64,000 nt of DNA from Saitoella complicata NRRL Y-17804 (taxonomy: Eukaryota > Ascomycota > Saitoellomycetes > Saitoellales > Saitoellaceae), in assembly GCF_001661265.1 (NCBI RefSeq), contig NW_017567017.1:186001-250000 (forward strand). Reading direction: 5' to 3'. The notes below the pieces were generated by a model. That model saw nothing but the letters and a program-made list of their open reading frames with translations. It was not told the DNA's origin and did no database searches. The translations under genes were made by a program, and so were the position numbers. Positions 43,632-54,587 of this stretch are shown piece after piece. Every line of letters begins with the position of its first letter. Position 1 is the first letter of the stretch.

Positions 43632-44890
43632 ATGTCTTTTATGAACCACTCTGGAGAGATGCCTTCCGTTAGCAGCTTCCTTTCCGCATCGAAGAATGCT
43701 TTGCTTCGTCCTGCTCCTGTTTCTAATCGCACGGTCGCTTTGGTAACGGGAAACGAGTCCGCAGGTAATTGCTCCTTTATGTATGCTAGCATACAGGGAC
43801 TAACTAGCTGTTTACAGACCTTGACTCGTGTCTCGCGTCCATCACGTACGCATACTTGGCTACTCAAGCTTCACCTTCCACCGTGCACGTCCCTCTCCTG
43901 AACTTCGACCGTGCCGACTTCGCCTTGAAACCAGAGCTTCTCCATGTGTTTAAGGATACATCTGTCTCTACAGATGACCTTGTATGCTTGGATGATCTGC
44001 CAGTATCGCTGAACGTGGAGAATTGGGTTTTGGTTGATCACAATGCGCCTACCGGTCGTATCGCCCACATGGCTGGAGCTCAGGCTGAGAAGGTTATTGG
44101 TATCATTGATCATCACGTCGATGAATGCCTTGCGAAGGGTGCATCACCACGAGTTATCGACGTTACGGGGTCATGTACGACTTTGGTCGTGAACTACTTC
44201 CGCAGTCTGCCTGGGTTGCCATGGCCTGCTGGCGAGGATGGCAAGACGTTGGCGAAGATTGCGATTACTCCTATCCTTATCGACTGCTCCAACTTGAGAA
44301 GCAACAAGACTACTCCACACGATGTCGAGGCAGTCGCTTTCCTGCGATCGATTCTGGGCGTGGAGAAGGGTTTCCAGACGAAGGGTATGACGGACTCCAT
44401 TGACGAGTGGTATCATGCCGTGGATGACGCAAAGCGTGATGTCTCATCTTTATCTGTGCATGACCTCTTGAGGCGCGACTATAAGGAGTGGCAAACATCT
44501 ACATCTGCAACGCTCGGTATCTCGTCATGTGTCGTTTCGATTACAGACCTCCACAACAAGGACGGCAAGTGGTGGTCCGCAATCAAGGAGTGGAGTCAAG
44601 AGCGCAAGTTGGACGTGTACGCACTCATGGCCTCTTTCAAGGTCGACGGTAAGCATAGGCGTGAGCTTGTCGTTTATGCTGCGAATGAGAAGTGGGCGGA
44701 GATCGGAAAGTTATTCAAGGAGAAGCATGGCGAGGAGTTTGATTTGAAGAAGTGGAAGGGCGAGGAGGGTGTTGTTGACGCTGTCGAGGAGGATGAGCGT
44801 GCTTGGCCATGGAGGCAGAAGAATGCAAAGGCTAGCAGGAAGCAGATTGCGCCGGCGTTGAGGCAGACCATGGAGGATGCCGGACTCTGA
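43632..44890 (+). CDS. PPX1: Exopolyphosphatase, DHH family
   Basis: Cytosolic or mitochondrial enzyme that removes terminal phosphates from inorganic polyphosphate. Exons 43632-43764 and 43818-44890 (53-nt intron, ACTAAC branch) give 401 residues, matching yeast Ppx1 (397). The splice builds GNESADLDSC, the first metal-binding motif. LVDHN and the signature IIDHHVDE (DHH) follow, then the DHHA2-type C-terminal half with SITDLHNKDG and LMASFKVDGKHRREL. Pro-rich or prune-like paralogues are the alternative, but length and motif order favour Ppx1. Confidence 0.92.
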
Positions 44891-45138
44891 GCTGCATACG
44901 GACTATTACAGTGACAAGGAATTAGAGCAAGCCGGTCTTGCCTCATTATACGGATAACGGGTGGGATACTAAGAACAGCGGGACTAATACAACAGCATGG
45001 GAATAGATACCCCTTATGGGTACAGGATACAATAACACAGGAATTATACTCTGACAAACAACCAAAACCAATGCCATCTCTGCCAGTTCCATAAAGCGTA
45101 ATACGGACCCTCCATCTGTTATCATATCGTTCCTCCAT

Positions 45139-45561
45139 TCAGCATCCACCAACCTGGTTATGTTTGTTAGTCCCGCCCCGGTACCTTTACCAACAGAGAG
45201 AACGAACCTGCTCAATCATACACTCAATCTGGTCACCGTCCTCCATTTCCATATCCTCAGGAGTCTGATCAGGTCTGACACGCTCACCATCAACCAAAAA
45301 CCGCACAGTGTTGAAAGTCTTTCCCGAACGGTCACAGTAAGCCTCCATGAGCTTCTTCAGAGGGGTAGAGCGCTTGATCTTGAAGAACACCTCATCGTTA
45401 CCGGCACCAACAACCTGTGCATTGCGTCAGCAACCTAGACGGACGGTCTGTGTAGCAATCGCACGCCCCGGTAAAGGGCCGTGGCAAAGGGAATTGCGGC
45501 GTACCTTGATGGAGATGTGCTCGGTTTGGCCTTCGGGCTTGACGTCGGGTTGCTCAGACAT
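45139..45561 (-). CDS. SMT3: SUMO (ubiquitin-like modifier)
   Basis: Three exons, 45561-45505, 45414-45208 and 45153-45139, with 90- and 54-nt introns, give 92 residues. The spliced chain shows HISIKVVGAGNDEVFFKIK, LMEAYCDRSGKTFNTVRFL and DGDQIECMIEQVGGC. The last exon codes only for VGGC and the stop, so the diglycine needed for conjugation comes entirely from 12 coding bases. The propeptide to be removed is one cysteine. An N-terminal VKPEG is close to the psi-K-x-E SUMO acceptor consensus and could allow chain formation. Retention of the last intron would give a protein ending VRSLCW without diglycine. Confidence 0.95.
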
Positions 45562-45853
45562 GGTATAGGAGTGTTAGGAAAGCGACAAGGGCAAAGGCTG
45601 GCTGGATGAACTCGTATATGAGTGCTGCATGTTGGAGGTATGCGTCAGGGCGTGTGCAGCAAATACAGTGCAGATCATGGGGGGTTGAGAATGATGAATG
45701 GAGTTATCAGGTGTTTCTTTACGTTCATTATGAGGTTGTCTTTGAGGACCGCTGTCAAGGGTGCTCTGGGTGTTGTCAGAGCGGCCCCCCTGCAATACGA
45801 GTGCACGGACGTCGACGAACCGTAGTTGGAGGACTCCTCAATCGCTATTACCA

Positions 45854-46236
45854 ATGGGACTGAACGTGAGCGGTATCCAGACGAATGGATCCTTGCGAGC
45901 GCAAACTGACGCTGCTGACAGGACGACGAACCATGCCATGCGTACGGATACCCCATCCACCACAACCTGATCAGCCAAGACTGACCACAATTAACATACA
46001 GTCACGCCTGCGCAATCCAAAACTGCATCCAAAAGAACGGCTTTAACCAAAACAAATGTGAAGGCCTGATAGACAAGCTCTACGAATGCTGCGCACGGTT
46101 CTACAAGGAGAATCCAGATGGGACGACACTGACATGTCCGAAACCGCGATTATTGGGGTTGAAGCTGAAGCAACGGGCGGATGAGAAGAAAGCGGGAACG
46201 CATGGTGCGATCGAGTTGGAGCATAGATGGCGTTAA
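45854..46236 (+). CDS. CMC4: Twin CX9C protein Cmc4
   Basis: Small mitochondrial intermembrane-space protein related to human CMC4 (p8MTCP1), imported by the Mia40 pathway. Exons 45854-45865 (12 nt), 45922-45941 (20 nt) and 46002-46236, with 56- and 60-nt introns, give 88 residues. The spliced start MGLNDDEPCHAHACAIQNC completes the first CX9C unit across the second junction; the second is CEGLIDKLYEC, again nine residues between cysteines, followed by a further C and LTCPKP as in the human protein. The two tiny first exons make the gene invisible to open-frame searches. The C-terminal 30 residues are charged and not conserved. Confidence 0.85.
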
Positions 46237-46684
46237 GATCAGGACAGTGATACCCAGGAGAATCAGAGATCACAATTTGTACGACACGAGAAACATCAAA
46301 CCGCGTGAGACCATCAAATCAATTCAATAAATAGCATGTCGTGCGTCCACCTCCCACCCCACTCCTTCCCATATTGTCACTCAAGAGAGCGACAGGGTAA
46401 GGTCGAAGCATGCTAAGGAGAAGCAGTACGTCGGCATTGTTCTAAGGGCACCGTGAGCACGAAAACCTCAAGGAGGCCGAGATAACACTGAGTACGAGAC
46501 CCGTCGTTAAATCCGCGACTCTATGGTGGCCTAACATTTTGTAGAGAAAAAAAAAGGGAAGCCGGCGAGGGCAGCGTTTTATTTTATTTCATGCGGTGGG
46601 GCGCAGCAGGGGCCGTGCGAATGCTGGCCCAGGTGGTGAAGGTGACTTCGATTCAAAAAAACTCAATTCAACACCCTCTTGCTG
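46237..46684. other. Convergent 3' region, Cmc4 and P5C dehydrogenase
   Basis: 448 bases between converging stops, AT-richer with an A-run at about 46547-46555. No gene or repeat recognised. Confidence 0.45.
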
Positions 46685-48394
46685 TTACTCAACCAAATTA
46701 GAAGCATACCCAACCTTCTCCTCCGCAACCCCACTCAAATTCTCCTTGACGACCCTCCCACTCACGAACCTCCCCAAAGCTGCCTTCGACCCAGCTTTAT
46801 CGTTCGTACCAGACATACGCGCTCCACCGAATGGTTGTTGCCCGACTACCGCACCCGTACATTTGTCGTTTACGTAAAAGTTTCCCGCTGAGGTGCGGAG
46901 GGCGTCGGTTAGTTGCTTGATTCCATGACGGGATTGAGCAAAGATGGCGCCGGTGAGGGCGTATTCTGAGGTAGAGTCGATTAACTGTAGAGTCCGCTCG
47001 AGTTCGGCGTCAGGATAGACGTAGGCTGTCAAAACTGGCCCAAACAGCTCCCGGGAGAAGATAGCGTGGTTGGGGTTAGATGAGAGGAAAATCGTGGGAT
47101 GGACGTAGTATCCCTCTGAATCATCCGCTTCACCACCCGCGATGAGCTCGAGTTCAGAGTCCGTTTTGCCTTCTTCGATCGCCGACTTTAGTCTGTCAAA
47201 GGCGCCTTGTGAGATTACGGGCCCAACGACGGTTTCCCAATCTTCGGGCTTACCGACTTTGATGCCCTTTGCGCCCTCGACGAGATGACCCTTAAACTCC
47301 TCCCAGATGGATTGCGCGACGTAGACTCGAGAACACGCAGAGCATTTCTGTCCGGCGTATTCGAAGGAGGCACGCAGGGTTTGAATGGCTGCGGCACGGA
47401 CGTCTGCGGTGGGGTGAACGAGGTGAAAGTTCTTTCCGCCGGTTTCGCCGACGATGCGGGGGTAGGAGCGGTATGTGCCCTTTGCGACGTTCGCACCCAT
47501 CTGGCCCCAGAGGTGGCGGAAGACGGTGGTGGAGCCGGTAAAGTGGAGGGAGGCAAAGTCTTTATGGGAGAGAGCGTGTGATGTGATCATCTCGGCGTCA
47601 CCGGGGATGAATTGGATGACGCCTGCGGGAAGACCGGCTTCGAGGAGGGTGCGCATGACGATCCAGTTGGAGTAGGTTGCGAGGGGGGAGGGTTTCCAGA
47701 TTACGACGTTTCCGAGGAGAGCGGGAAGGCAGGAGAGGTTGCATGCGATTGCGGTGAAGTTGAAGGGGGAGATGGCGTAGGTGAAGCCCTCGAGAGGACG
47801 GTACTCGATTCTGTTCCAGACGCCCTTTGCATTCTTGGGGGGTTGCTCGGAGTAGAGCTCTTCAGCGTAAGCGCAATTGAAGCGGAGAAAATCGACCAAC
47901 TCTGCGGCGGCATCGATCTCTGCTTGCCATGCGTTCTTTCCTTGACCGAGCATGGTCGCGGCCATGATTTCGTAGCGGTACCTGGTAGCGATGAGGTCGG
48001 CGGCCTTCAAGAAGATGGCAGCACGGTCGTGGAAGCCCATTCCCTCCCACATCTTTTGAGCGGAAACGGCACCCTCAATTGCCTTCTTGACCTGAGAATC
48101 ATCGGCTTGAGAGTACTCGCACAACACAGTCTTGGTCTCTCCGGGCATACGCTGCTCGGCCTTGGCATCAGTGACAATTGGCTCGTTGTTGATGATCAAT
48201 GGGACTTGAGGAAGAGGAAGGGAAGAGCGGAGGTCCTTGAGAGCCTTGGAGAGACCAGCGCGTTCCGGGGCGCCGGGAGCGTAGGTCTGCTGTTGCGGTT
48301 GTCAGCATACATCCCGGGACGATTGAGAAAGGAGGCAGCATACAGTCGGCTCGTTGTCGGTGGGAGGGAGCTTGAAGGTTGCGATGGTCGCCAT
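46685..48394 (-). CDS. PUT2: Delta-1-pyrroline-5-carboxylate dehydrogenase
   Basis: Mitochondrial second step of proline use, oxidising P5C/glutamate semialdehyde to glutamate. Exons 48394-48344 and 48289-46685 (54-nt intron) give 551 residues; an acceptor 3 bases further on would remove one Gln. ALDH features are complete: FNFTAIACNL, GNVVIWKPSPLATYSNW, FTGSTTVFRHLW, ETGGKNFHLV with the catalytic Glu region and YAGQKCSACSRVYV with the catalytic Cys. ELFGPVLTAYVYPD and the C-terminal GGARMSGTNDKAG follow. The N terminus lacks a strongly basic presequence, so targeting is not obvious. It lies 151 bases downstream of the V-ATPase H gene in tandem. Confidence 0.95.
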
Positions 48395-48545
48395 AGTGAT
48401 AGTGATGGATGAGCTGAGCAGGAGAGGAGGGAATCCGTGGGGGTTTATAAGTCTTGTCGGGCTCGGGTCTCTTCCCGATCGCACCGTATCTAAGATCCTT
48501 GCAAGAACAAACAGATCCTTGCATTATCACTTCTATTTCAACTGG

Positions 48546-49976
48546 CTAAACATCTCGCCAACTGTGACTCATAAACACCTGTGTCGCGCCCAACGCTTCA
48601 AATCTAACCTCCGCCTCGGGATGCTGCATCAACTCCATCACCCTATGCTTCGTTCCCAGCTCCTGTAGCACCTTTCTTCCGTCTGGAACCTCTCTCAAGA
48701 ACTCCTTGACATCGTTACACGCGACGGCTACCACTACTGGTTCCGTGGCGATCTGTAGGGTGCGTGCCAAGATACGGAGTAGAGCGCCGTTGTTTTCTTC
48801 GTAGATGCGTCGAGCGTTTTGTTTCCAGAATTGAGTAGATCTGTGGGGTGGGGTCCACGAGAGATGCCCGCTCTCGATTTCGGAGGCGTATTCGTCATAG
48901 GTTGTCAGTTCAGCAAAGTTAGACTCGAGCTGTTCTTTGAGGAAGGTGAGGTCGTCGGTGATCTCGGGATCGGACCACTTCTTTTGCGAAAGGGATGTAG
49001 TCAGAGGAAGAAGTCGAGCGACGAGCATTGCTGGGAGAGTCTGCGATGGTGCAAGTTTAACCAGGTTCTGTATGTTCGTTAGCCATCGCCGTCGAAAGAC
49101 CCCAGCATCCCAGACATACCCTAAAAACAGCGAAAACCATCCTGACAATCTTCTCCTTAATCGCCGTCCTCGCAATATCCGCCAAAAGCGGCACAACATC
49201 GTACTTCTTATTCAACCCCCTCGCAACATCCACCTCGAAACTCAACAACCACAGACACACCAAGCCCCAATACTGAACCTGTAACCCACCCTCGTTCTTT
49301 TTCAGGATGTCGATGGTGCCGGACATTACGGAGGTGTTGGACCAGAAGGTGGGGCGGGAGGGTGAGTGTCGGAGGAGTGCGGTGTAGGATGCGAGACAGA
49401 AGTCTTGGAGGGCGGGGGATGGGGAGGAGAGGAGGTGGGTTGTGGAGAATGTGAGGTATGATTCGACGACCTCTCTGGGTGGGTTGGGGTCGAGCGATAG
49501 GAGAGAGGTGAGGAAGCGAGCTGCCAAGAGACGAATTGCTTCGTCCTCGCTCGAGAGTTGTCTTGTGTCTTTGTTAGCCTTGCAATGTCACATAAAAAAC
49601 TCAGAAAGACACACTTCACAATAGGCCCATACGGCAACTCCCCACTCTCCCCCCTCAACAAAAACAAATCCATACTCCACCCCTTAACCTCCACAATGAA
49701 ATCCCCCGCAAGCACGAGCACATACTGCAATATATCCGCTCTCTTCGCTTTCCCCAAAAGTTCCATCACGAGTTCCGCATATTGTTTTCCTTCCTTGGAG
49801 AAGACGCCTTGACGCTTGGTGGTCGATTGGGAGGAGACGGCTTTGATGGATTTTACTTCGTGCTCGGAGACGAGACCGGCGCGTTGGTAGCCGTCCCAGG
49901 GGATTGGGCGAGCGCGGATGTTGGTTGAGAGGGATTCTAGGTGCGGGTTTTGGGCGAGGAGGGAGACGTCGTCCAT
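48546..49976 (-). CDS. VMA13: V-type ATPase V1 subunit H
   Basis: Regulatory subunit that activates and then silences the vacuolar proton pump. Exons 49976-49613, 49568-49120 and 49067-48546 give 444 residues. The first intron is short (44 nt) with a GTGTCT donor, chosen because it alone keeps phase and joins GPIVKY to TRQLSSEDEAIRLLAARF. HEAT-like helices follow, including YWGLVCLWLLSF and, across the second intron, VFAVFRNLVKLAP. The C-terminal domain holds LSWTPPHRSTQFWKQNA, the most conserved stretch of the family. The N terminus reads NIRARPIPWDGYQRAGL. Divergent from the Noc1 gene. Confidence 0.93.
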
Positions 49977-50245
49977 TGTGATGGGGCTCCAGATATCTTG
50001 GGCGGTGAGCTTTGGAGGTGAGGTTTGTTTGCGTGCGGTGATGGCGGTGAGCTCAGTGCGTCACCGATAAGGCCGTTGCTCATGAGGGGATGCTGATTCA
50101 CGGTAGGATAGCAGTTTCGACCAGATTGAAATACAATTGAGCCTGATCCATGTTCCTCCCGTGTCAGAAACGTTATCATCACGTGTGCTCCCTGGTTTGC
50201 ATCCAAAAAAGTTGGAGTACAGACCCTCACCACCAAAAGTCGACA

Positions 50246-53200
50246 ATGCCTCCTCAGGACAAGGGAAACAAGGGAAAGGGTCTCCGTTCCCAGACTGGAA
50301 CAAAGATCAAGTTTGGCGATGATGCCGCTCCCACTCCGGCTGCCGCTCCGGTGAAGGAGGCAAAGGGACAGAAGAGGGATCGGGATGGAAAGCCCAAGGA
50401 TGATAAGGAAACAGAGAAGAAGGAGTTTGTCCCCAGGGAGAAGCATGAGAGTGTTATTCAGCAGCAGAGTGATGCGCCTGTTAGGAAGGGACCGTTGACG
50501 AAGAAGGATATCTTGCTGAGGGAAATCTTAGAGTTGGGTGGATCCAAGGAAGATTTGGATTTGCTCGATGGTGTTGATGAGTCTGATGATGAAAACCCCG
50601 CGCCAAAGGAGAAAAAAGAGAAGAAGGAGAAGCCATCGGCGAACCAGGAGGCGAACTTGTTGGCCGAGTTGGCCAAGTTTTCCAAGGAGCTCGGATTGGC
50701 GACGAACGAGAAGGAGGTGCCGCAAAAGTACGAGAAAGAAATCGTCGTGGAGGACGATTGGGTGGATGAGGAGGGTATGGAGGAGGAGGAGGAGGTCATC
50801 ATGCCTACGGATCAAGTGTTGCAGACTGGAAAGTTTGGAAAGGCATTGTTCCAGCCTCAGCCAGAGTGGCATACATACCCCCTGCCCATCCTGACTCCAC
50901 CAACCCAGAGTCTCCCTCAACGCACCCTCGACACTCTCTACGAAAAGGCCAAGGGCTTGTTGCAGACCGAGAACGAGACATACTCCAACAGTGCTAACAA
51001 GTCAAGCTCCGACAGACAGTTCTTGGCTACCGTCATGAAGAGCGGTACGTTGAACGACAAGGTTTCTGCTTTGACTTTGGTTATTCAGGAGTCCCCTCTG
51101 CATGCTACTCGCACTCTCGACACTTTGTTGGGTATGTCCAGGAAGAGGAGTAGAAACGAAGCTGTGCAGTCCGTTGGTGCATTGAAGGATTTGTTGACTG
51201 GAACCGTGTTGCCAGACAGGAAATTGAGATTCTTCAAGCAGCAGCCCGAGTTGGGTGCCGAAGGCATGACTGACCGTCACCTCGTCGTCTGGGCTTTCGA
51301 GGACTACTTGAAGAGGTGGTATTTCGACCTTTTGCAGGTGATGGAGCAGCTCAGCATGGATCAGCTTCCGTTCGCACGTAACCACATGGTCACCTACCTA
51401 TTTGAGCTTCTTCGCGACAAACCCGAACAGGAGCAGAACTTGTTGAGGTTGTTGGTGAACAAGCTTGGTGACACCGACAGGAAGGTTGCGTCGAAGACCT
51501 CGTACAACGTTCTTCAGTTGGAGCAGAGTCATCCTTTCATGAAGTCGATTGTCATCAGGGAGATCGAGCAGCTTGTTTTCAAGCCGAGTGTACCGCAGCA
51601 TGCGTTGTACTATGCTATGATTACCCTCAACCAGACTATCCTTGCCACTAGGGATACCGAGGTTGCGAACCGCTTGATCGACGTTTACTTTGCTTTCTTC
51701 ACCAAGCTTTTGCAAACATCCAAGCCTGTCCAGAAGCCAGCGGCGAAGAAGGGTGAGAAGCTGTCCAAGAAGGCGCAGAAGAAGCTCGACGAGGAGGAGA
51801 AGGCTATGTTGCAGGCGGAGGAGACCAACGCCAAGATGATCTCCGCAGTCTTGACCGGTGTTAACCGTGCGTTCCCCTTCTCCAAGGTGGCTGACGATGT
51901 GTTTGAGAAGCACTTGGACACTTTGTTCAGGATTACCCACACTGGAAACTTCAACACTTCTATTCAGGCTTTGTTGCTCATTTTCCAGGTCATCAGCTCC
52001 AAGCAGCTCGTTTCCGACCGTTTCTACAGGACGTTGTACGAATCGCTCTTGGATCACCGTTTGATTACTTCCTCCAAGCAGGCCATGTACTTGAACTTGC
52101 TCTTCAAGGCGCTCAAGGCGGACGGCAATGTCCCACGAGTCAAGGCGTTCGTGAAGAGGATGGTTCAGACTACTTCTTTGCACCAGCCAAGTTTCATCTG
52201 CGGTATGCTTTACTTGTTGAGTGAATTGGAGATCGCAATGCCGACGGTCAGAGGAATGCTCAGGAACCCTGAGATGAACGACGAGGATGAGGAGGAGGTG
52301 TTCAGGGATGCTCCGGATGAGGATGACGAGGAGGAGGAGAAGGCTGTGGTGTCTACCGAAGAGAAGAAGGAGGTCGTTTCTACGAACGTATACGATGGTC
52401 GCAAGCGTGACCCGCAGTTCGCCAATGCCGACGGAAGCTGTCTGTGGGAGTTCTCGCCACTCTTGACGCACTTCCACCCTACTGTCTGCATGTACGCCTC
52501 TGCGTTCCTCGCCGGCGGAAAGATGCCCTCCAAGCCCGACTTGGCTCTCCACACCCTTGGTCACTTCCTTGACCGTTTCGTCTACCGTAACGCCAAGGCC
52601 AAGCCCGCTGCTCGTGGTGGCTCCATCATGCAGCCTTTGGCTGGTGGTGATACTCGCGGTATGGTGTTGGCTACCAAGGCTGCTGCTGAGACTGAGCAAC
52701 CTGTCAACTCTGAGGCCTTCTGGAGGAAGAAGGTTGAGCAGGTGCCGGTTGACGAGATCTTCTTCCACAAGTACTTCACAGAGAGGAATGCTCGTGCTGG
52801 TGTTACCTCCAAGAAGGACAAGAAGAGGAAGGCTGCTGGTAGTGATGTCGAGAGCGAGATGGACGATGAGGAGGTCTGGGACGCCCTTGTTGACTCCAAC
52901 CCTCAACTTGAGGGTGGCTCCGACCTTGAGGATGACCTTGATGACGATGATCTCGAGGACTTGGAGGATGCTATGGGCAGTGATGAGGAGGTTGACGATG
53001 AGGAGCTCGCCAGACGGGAAGCCTTCGGTAATGAGGGCATGCTGGATGAGGATGAGGATGAGGATGAGGATGAGGATGAAGCAGAGGAGGTTGAGGCTGA
53101 AGACCTTGAGGACCTCGATGATGATGATCGTGAGTTCGGTGTTGAGGATGAGGATGATCTCATGGACGACGAGGACGTGGTTCTCGATGCACCAGAAGAG

Positions 53201-53335
53201 GAAGAGGAGGAGCTCGATGCTGAGGAGGCTAAGAGGAAGGCGAAGAAGGATGAACGCAAGGCCAAGAGAAGAAAGCTCAAGGAGTTGCCTGTGTTTGCTT
53301 CTGCGGACGATTACGCTCAGTATTTGCAGGATTAG
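50246..53335 (+). CDS. MAK21: Ribosome biogenesis factor Noc1/Mak21 (CBF domain)
   Basis: Nucleolar protein that forms Noc1-Noc2 on early 60S precursors. A single exon of 1029 residues from the ATG at 50246 (the frame opens earlier at 50150, but the extension has no family features). A basic, low-complexity N terminus leads to the helical-repeat body: MSRKRSRNEAVQSVGALKDLL, FARNHMVTYLFELLRDKPEQE and ALYYAMITLNQTILATRDTE. The CBF/Mak21 domain is seen as LYLLSELE preceded by SKQAMYLNLLFKALKAD and followed by FHPTVCMYASAFLAGG. The C terminus is extremely acidic with repeated DEDEDE and EEVEAEDLEDLDDDD runs, then a basic tail KAKRRKLKELPVFASADDY, the usual Mak21 ending. Confidence 0.95.
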   Translation: MPPQDKGNKGKGLRSQTGTKIKFGDDAAPTPAAAPVKEAKGQKRDRDGKPKDDKETEKKEFVPREKHESVIQQQSDAPVRKGPLTKKDILLREILELGGSKEDLDLLDGVDESDDENPAPKEKKEKKEKPSANQEANLLAELAKFSKELGLATNEKEVPQKYEKEIVVEDDWVDEEGMEEEEEVIMPTDQVLQTGKFGKALFQPQPEWHTYPLPILTPPTQSLPQRTLDTLYEKAKGLLQTENETYSNSANKSSSDRQFLATVMKSGTLNDKVSALTLVIQESPLHATRTLDTLLGMSRKRSRNEAVQSVGALKDLLTGTVLPDRKLRFFKQQPELGAEGMTDRHLVVWAFEDYLKRWYFDLLQVMEQLSMDQLPFARNHMVTYLFELLRDKPEQEQNLLRLLVNKLGDTDRKVASKTSYNVLQLEQSHPFMKSIVIREIEQLVFKPSVPQHALYYAMITLNQTILATRDTEVANRLIDVYFAFFTKLLQTSKPVQKPAAKKGEKLSKKAQKKLDEEEKAMLQAEETNAKMISAVLTGVNRAFPFSKVADDVFEKHLDTLFRITHTGNFNTSIQALLLIFQVISSKQLVSDRFYRTLYESLLDHRLITSSKQAMYLNLLFKALKADGNVPRVKAFVKRMVQTTSLHQPSFICGMLYLLSELEIAMPTVRGMLRNPEMNDEDEEEVFRDAPDEDDEEEEKAVVSTEEKKEVVSTNVYDGRKRDPQFANADGSCLWEFSPLLTHFHPTVCMYASAFLAGGKMPSKPDLALHTLGHFLDRFVYRNAKAKPAARGGSIMQPLAGGDTRGMVLATKAAAETEQPVNSEAFWRKKVEQVPVDEIFFHKYFTERNARAGVTSKKDKKRKAAGSDVESEMDDEEVWDALVDSNPQLEGGSDLEDDLDDDDLEDLEDAMGSDEEVDDEELARREAFGNEGMLDEDEDEDEDEDEAEEVEAEDLEDLDDDDREFGVEDEDDLMDDEDVVLDAPEEEEEELDAEEAKRKAKKDERKAKRRKLKELPVFASADDYAQYLQD

Positions 53336-53503
53336 CATTTTAGGGAACAGGAATACGGGATCATATATCATTCACTTCATATCGCATACGCGCACTCAAT
53401 CCGGGAATCGGGGTGTAACGTAGACTGAACCCCTGCTTCTCTCATTTACGTACGAAGGTTGAGGTGATCTGAAGAACGCGGAGAGGCGAACCATGAAAAG
53501 TCG

Positions 53504-54488
53504 ATGTCGTCTTCTGGGAATCAACAGAAGCGTAATGGTTTGACTCATTTTCTCTCTGGAGCCTCGAGCGGATTGATCACTTCGGCGACACTACAACCAT
53601 TGGATCTACTGAAGACAAGAAGAGTGCGTGTGCTACTGAGCCTTTTACTGGTCGGTCGCTGACAATCATTCGTAATAGCAACAAGGAACTCATGGATCGT
53701 TAGTCGAGACATTCCATCATGTCGTCAAAACACCCGCTGATGTGGTCAAGTTGTGGCGAGGAACACTCCCGTCCACCATTCGAACTGGCCTTGGATCGGC
53801 AATGTACTTTGCATCCCTCAATCATATGCGACAGTACTTCTCACGACATCCCATAGCACCGGCAACTGAATCATCAGGCAAGAACGCAAGTGCATTGCCG
53901 AGGTTATCGAAGACGGCGAACCTTACTACGGGAGCTTTTGCAAGGGCAGCAGTTGGATTTATCATGATGCCAATCACGATCATCAAAGTACGTTATGAGA
54001 GTAATTACTATTCGTACTCAAGTATGATGCACGCGACAAAAGATATTCTCAAGAATGACGGGATGAAGGGATTTTTCTACGGATTCGGAGCAACGGCGAT
54101 TCGGGATGCACCATACGCTGGAATCTACGTTTTGTTCTACGAGCAATGTAAGCTTTGGCTGACGCCAATAAACACGACAGGTAGCAATGAGGCAAGTGCT
54201 TCAAAAGCGGTGGTGAACATGACTTCTGGAGTCATCGCGGGAGTTTCGGCAACCGTCATTACCAATCCGTTCGATGTGCTGAGAACACGAATGCAGGTCA
54301 GACCGCAGGATTACAGAAATACTTGGCAGGCGGCGCGAAAGCTGATAGTCGAGGATGGAATGAAGGTATTTGGTGACGGAATGGGACTGAGAGTGGCGAG
54401 AAAGGCATTGAGTTCTGCAATTACATGGACGATTTACGAGGAACTGGTACGATGGTCAGAAAAGACCTCGCAGGAATTGATAGGATAA
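53504..54488 (+). CDS. HEM25: Mitochondrial glycine carrier Hem25/SLC25A38
   Basis: Inner-membrane carrier that imports glycine for haem synthesis. Exons 53504-53623 and 53679-54488 (55-nt intron, CTGAC branch) give 309 residues (yeast 301). Three carrier repeats are seen: GLTHFLSGASSGLITSATLQ with PLDLLKTR, then GAFARAAVGFIMMPITIIKVR with YGFGATAIRDAPYAGIY, then MTSGVIAGVSATVITNPFDVLRTRMQ. The second repeat has the MPITIIKVRYES signature of SLC25A38, which differs from the usual PxDxxK. The product lacks a cleavable presequence, normal for carriers. Confidence 0.93.
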
Positions 54489-54587
54489 CACCTTATACCC
54501 CCAAAATGCAATGCATTGACACCCTTCTTCTGTTCTTTCATCTCGTTGTTGTTGGCTTCAGTCCCACTTCAGGGTAAATCAGTGTTT

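Noticed and set aside
51398-53371. 657-codon minus-strand open frame over Noc1
   Set aside because: Arises from the acidic and biased codons of Noc1 read backwards; Leu/Val/Ile-rich without a recognisable family.
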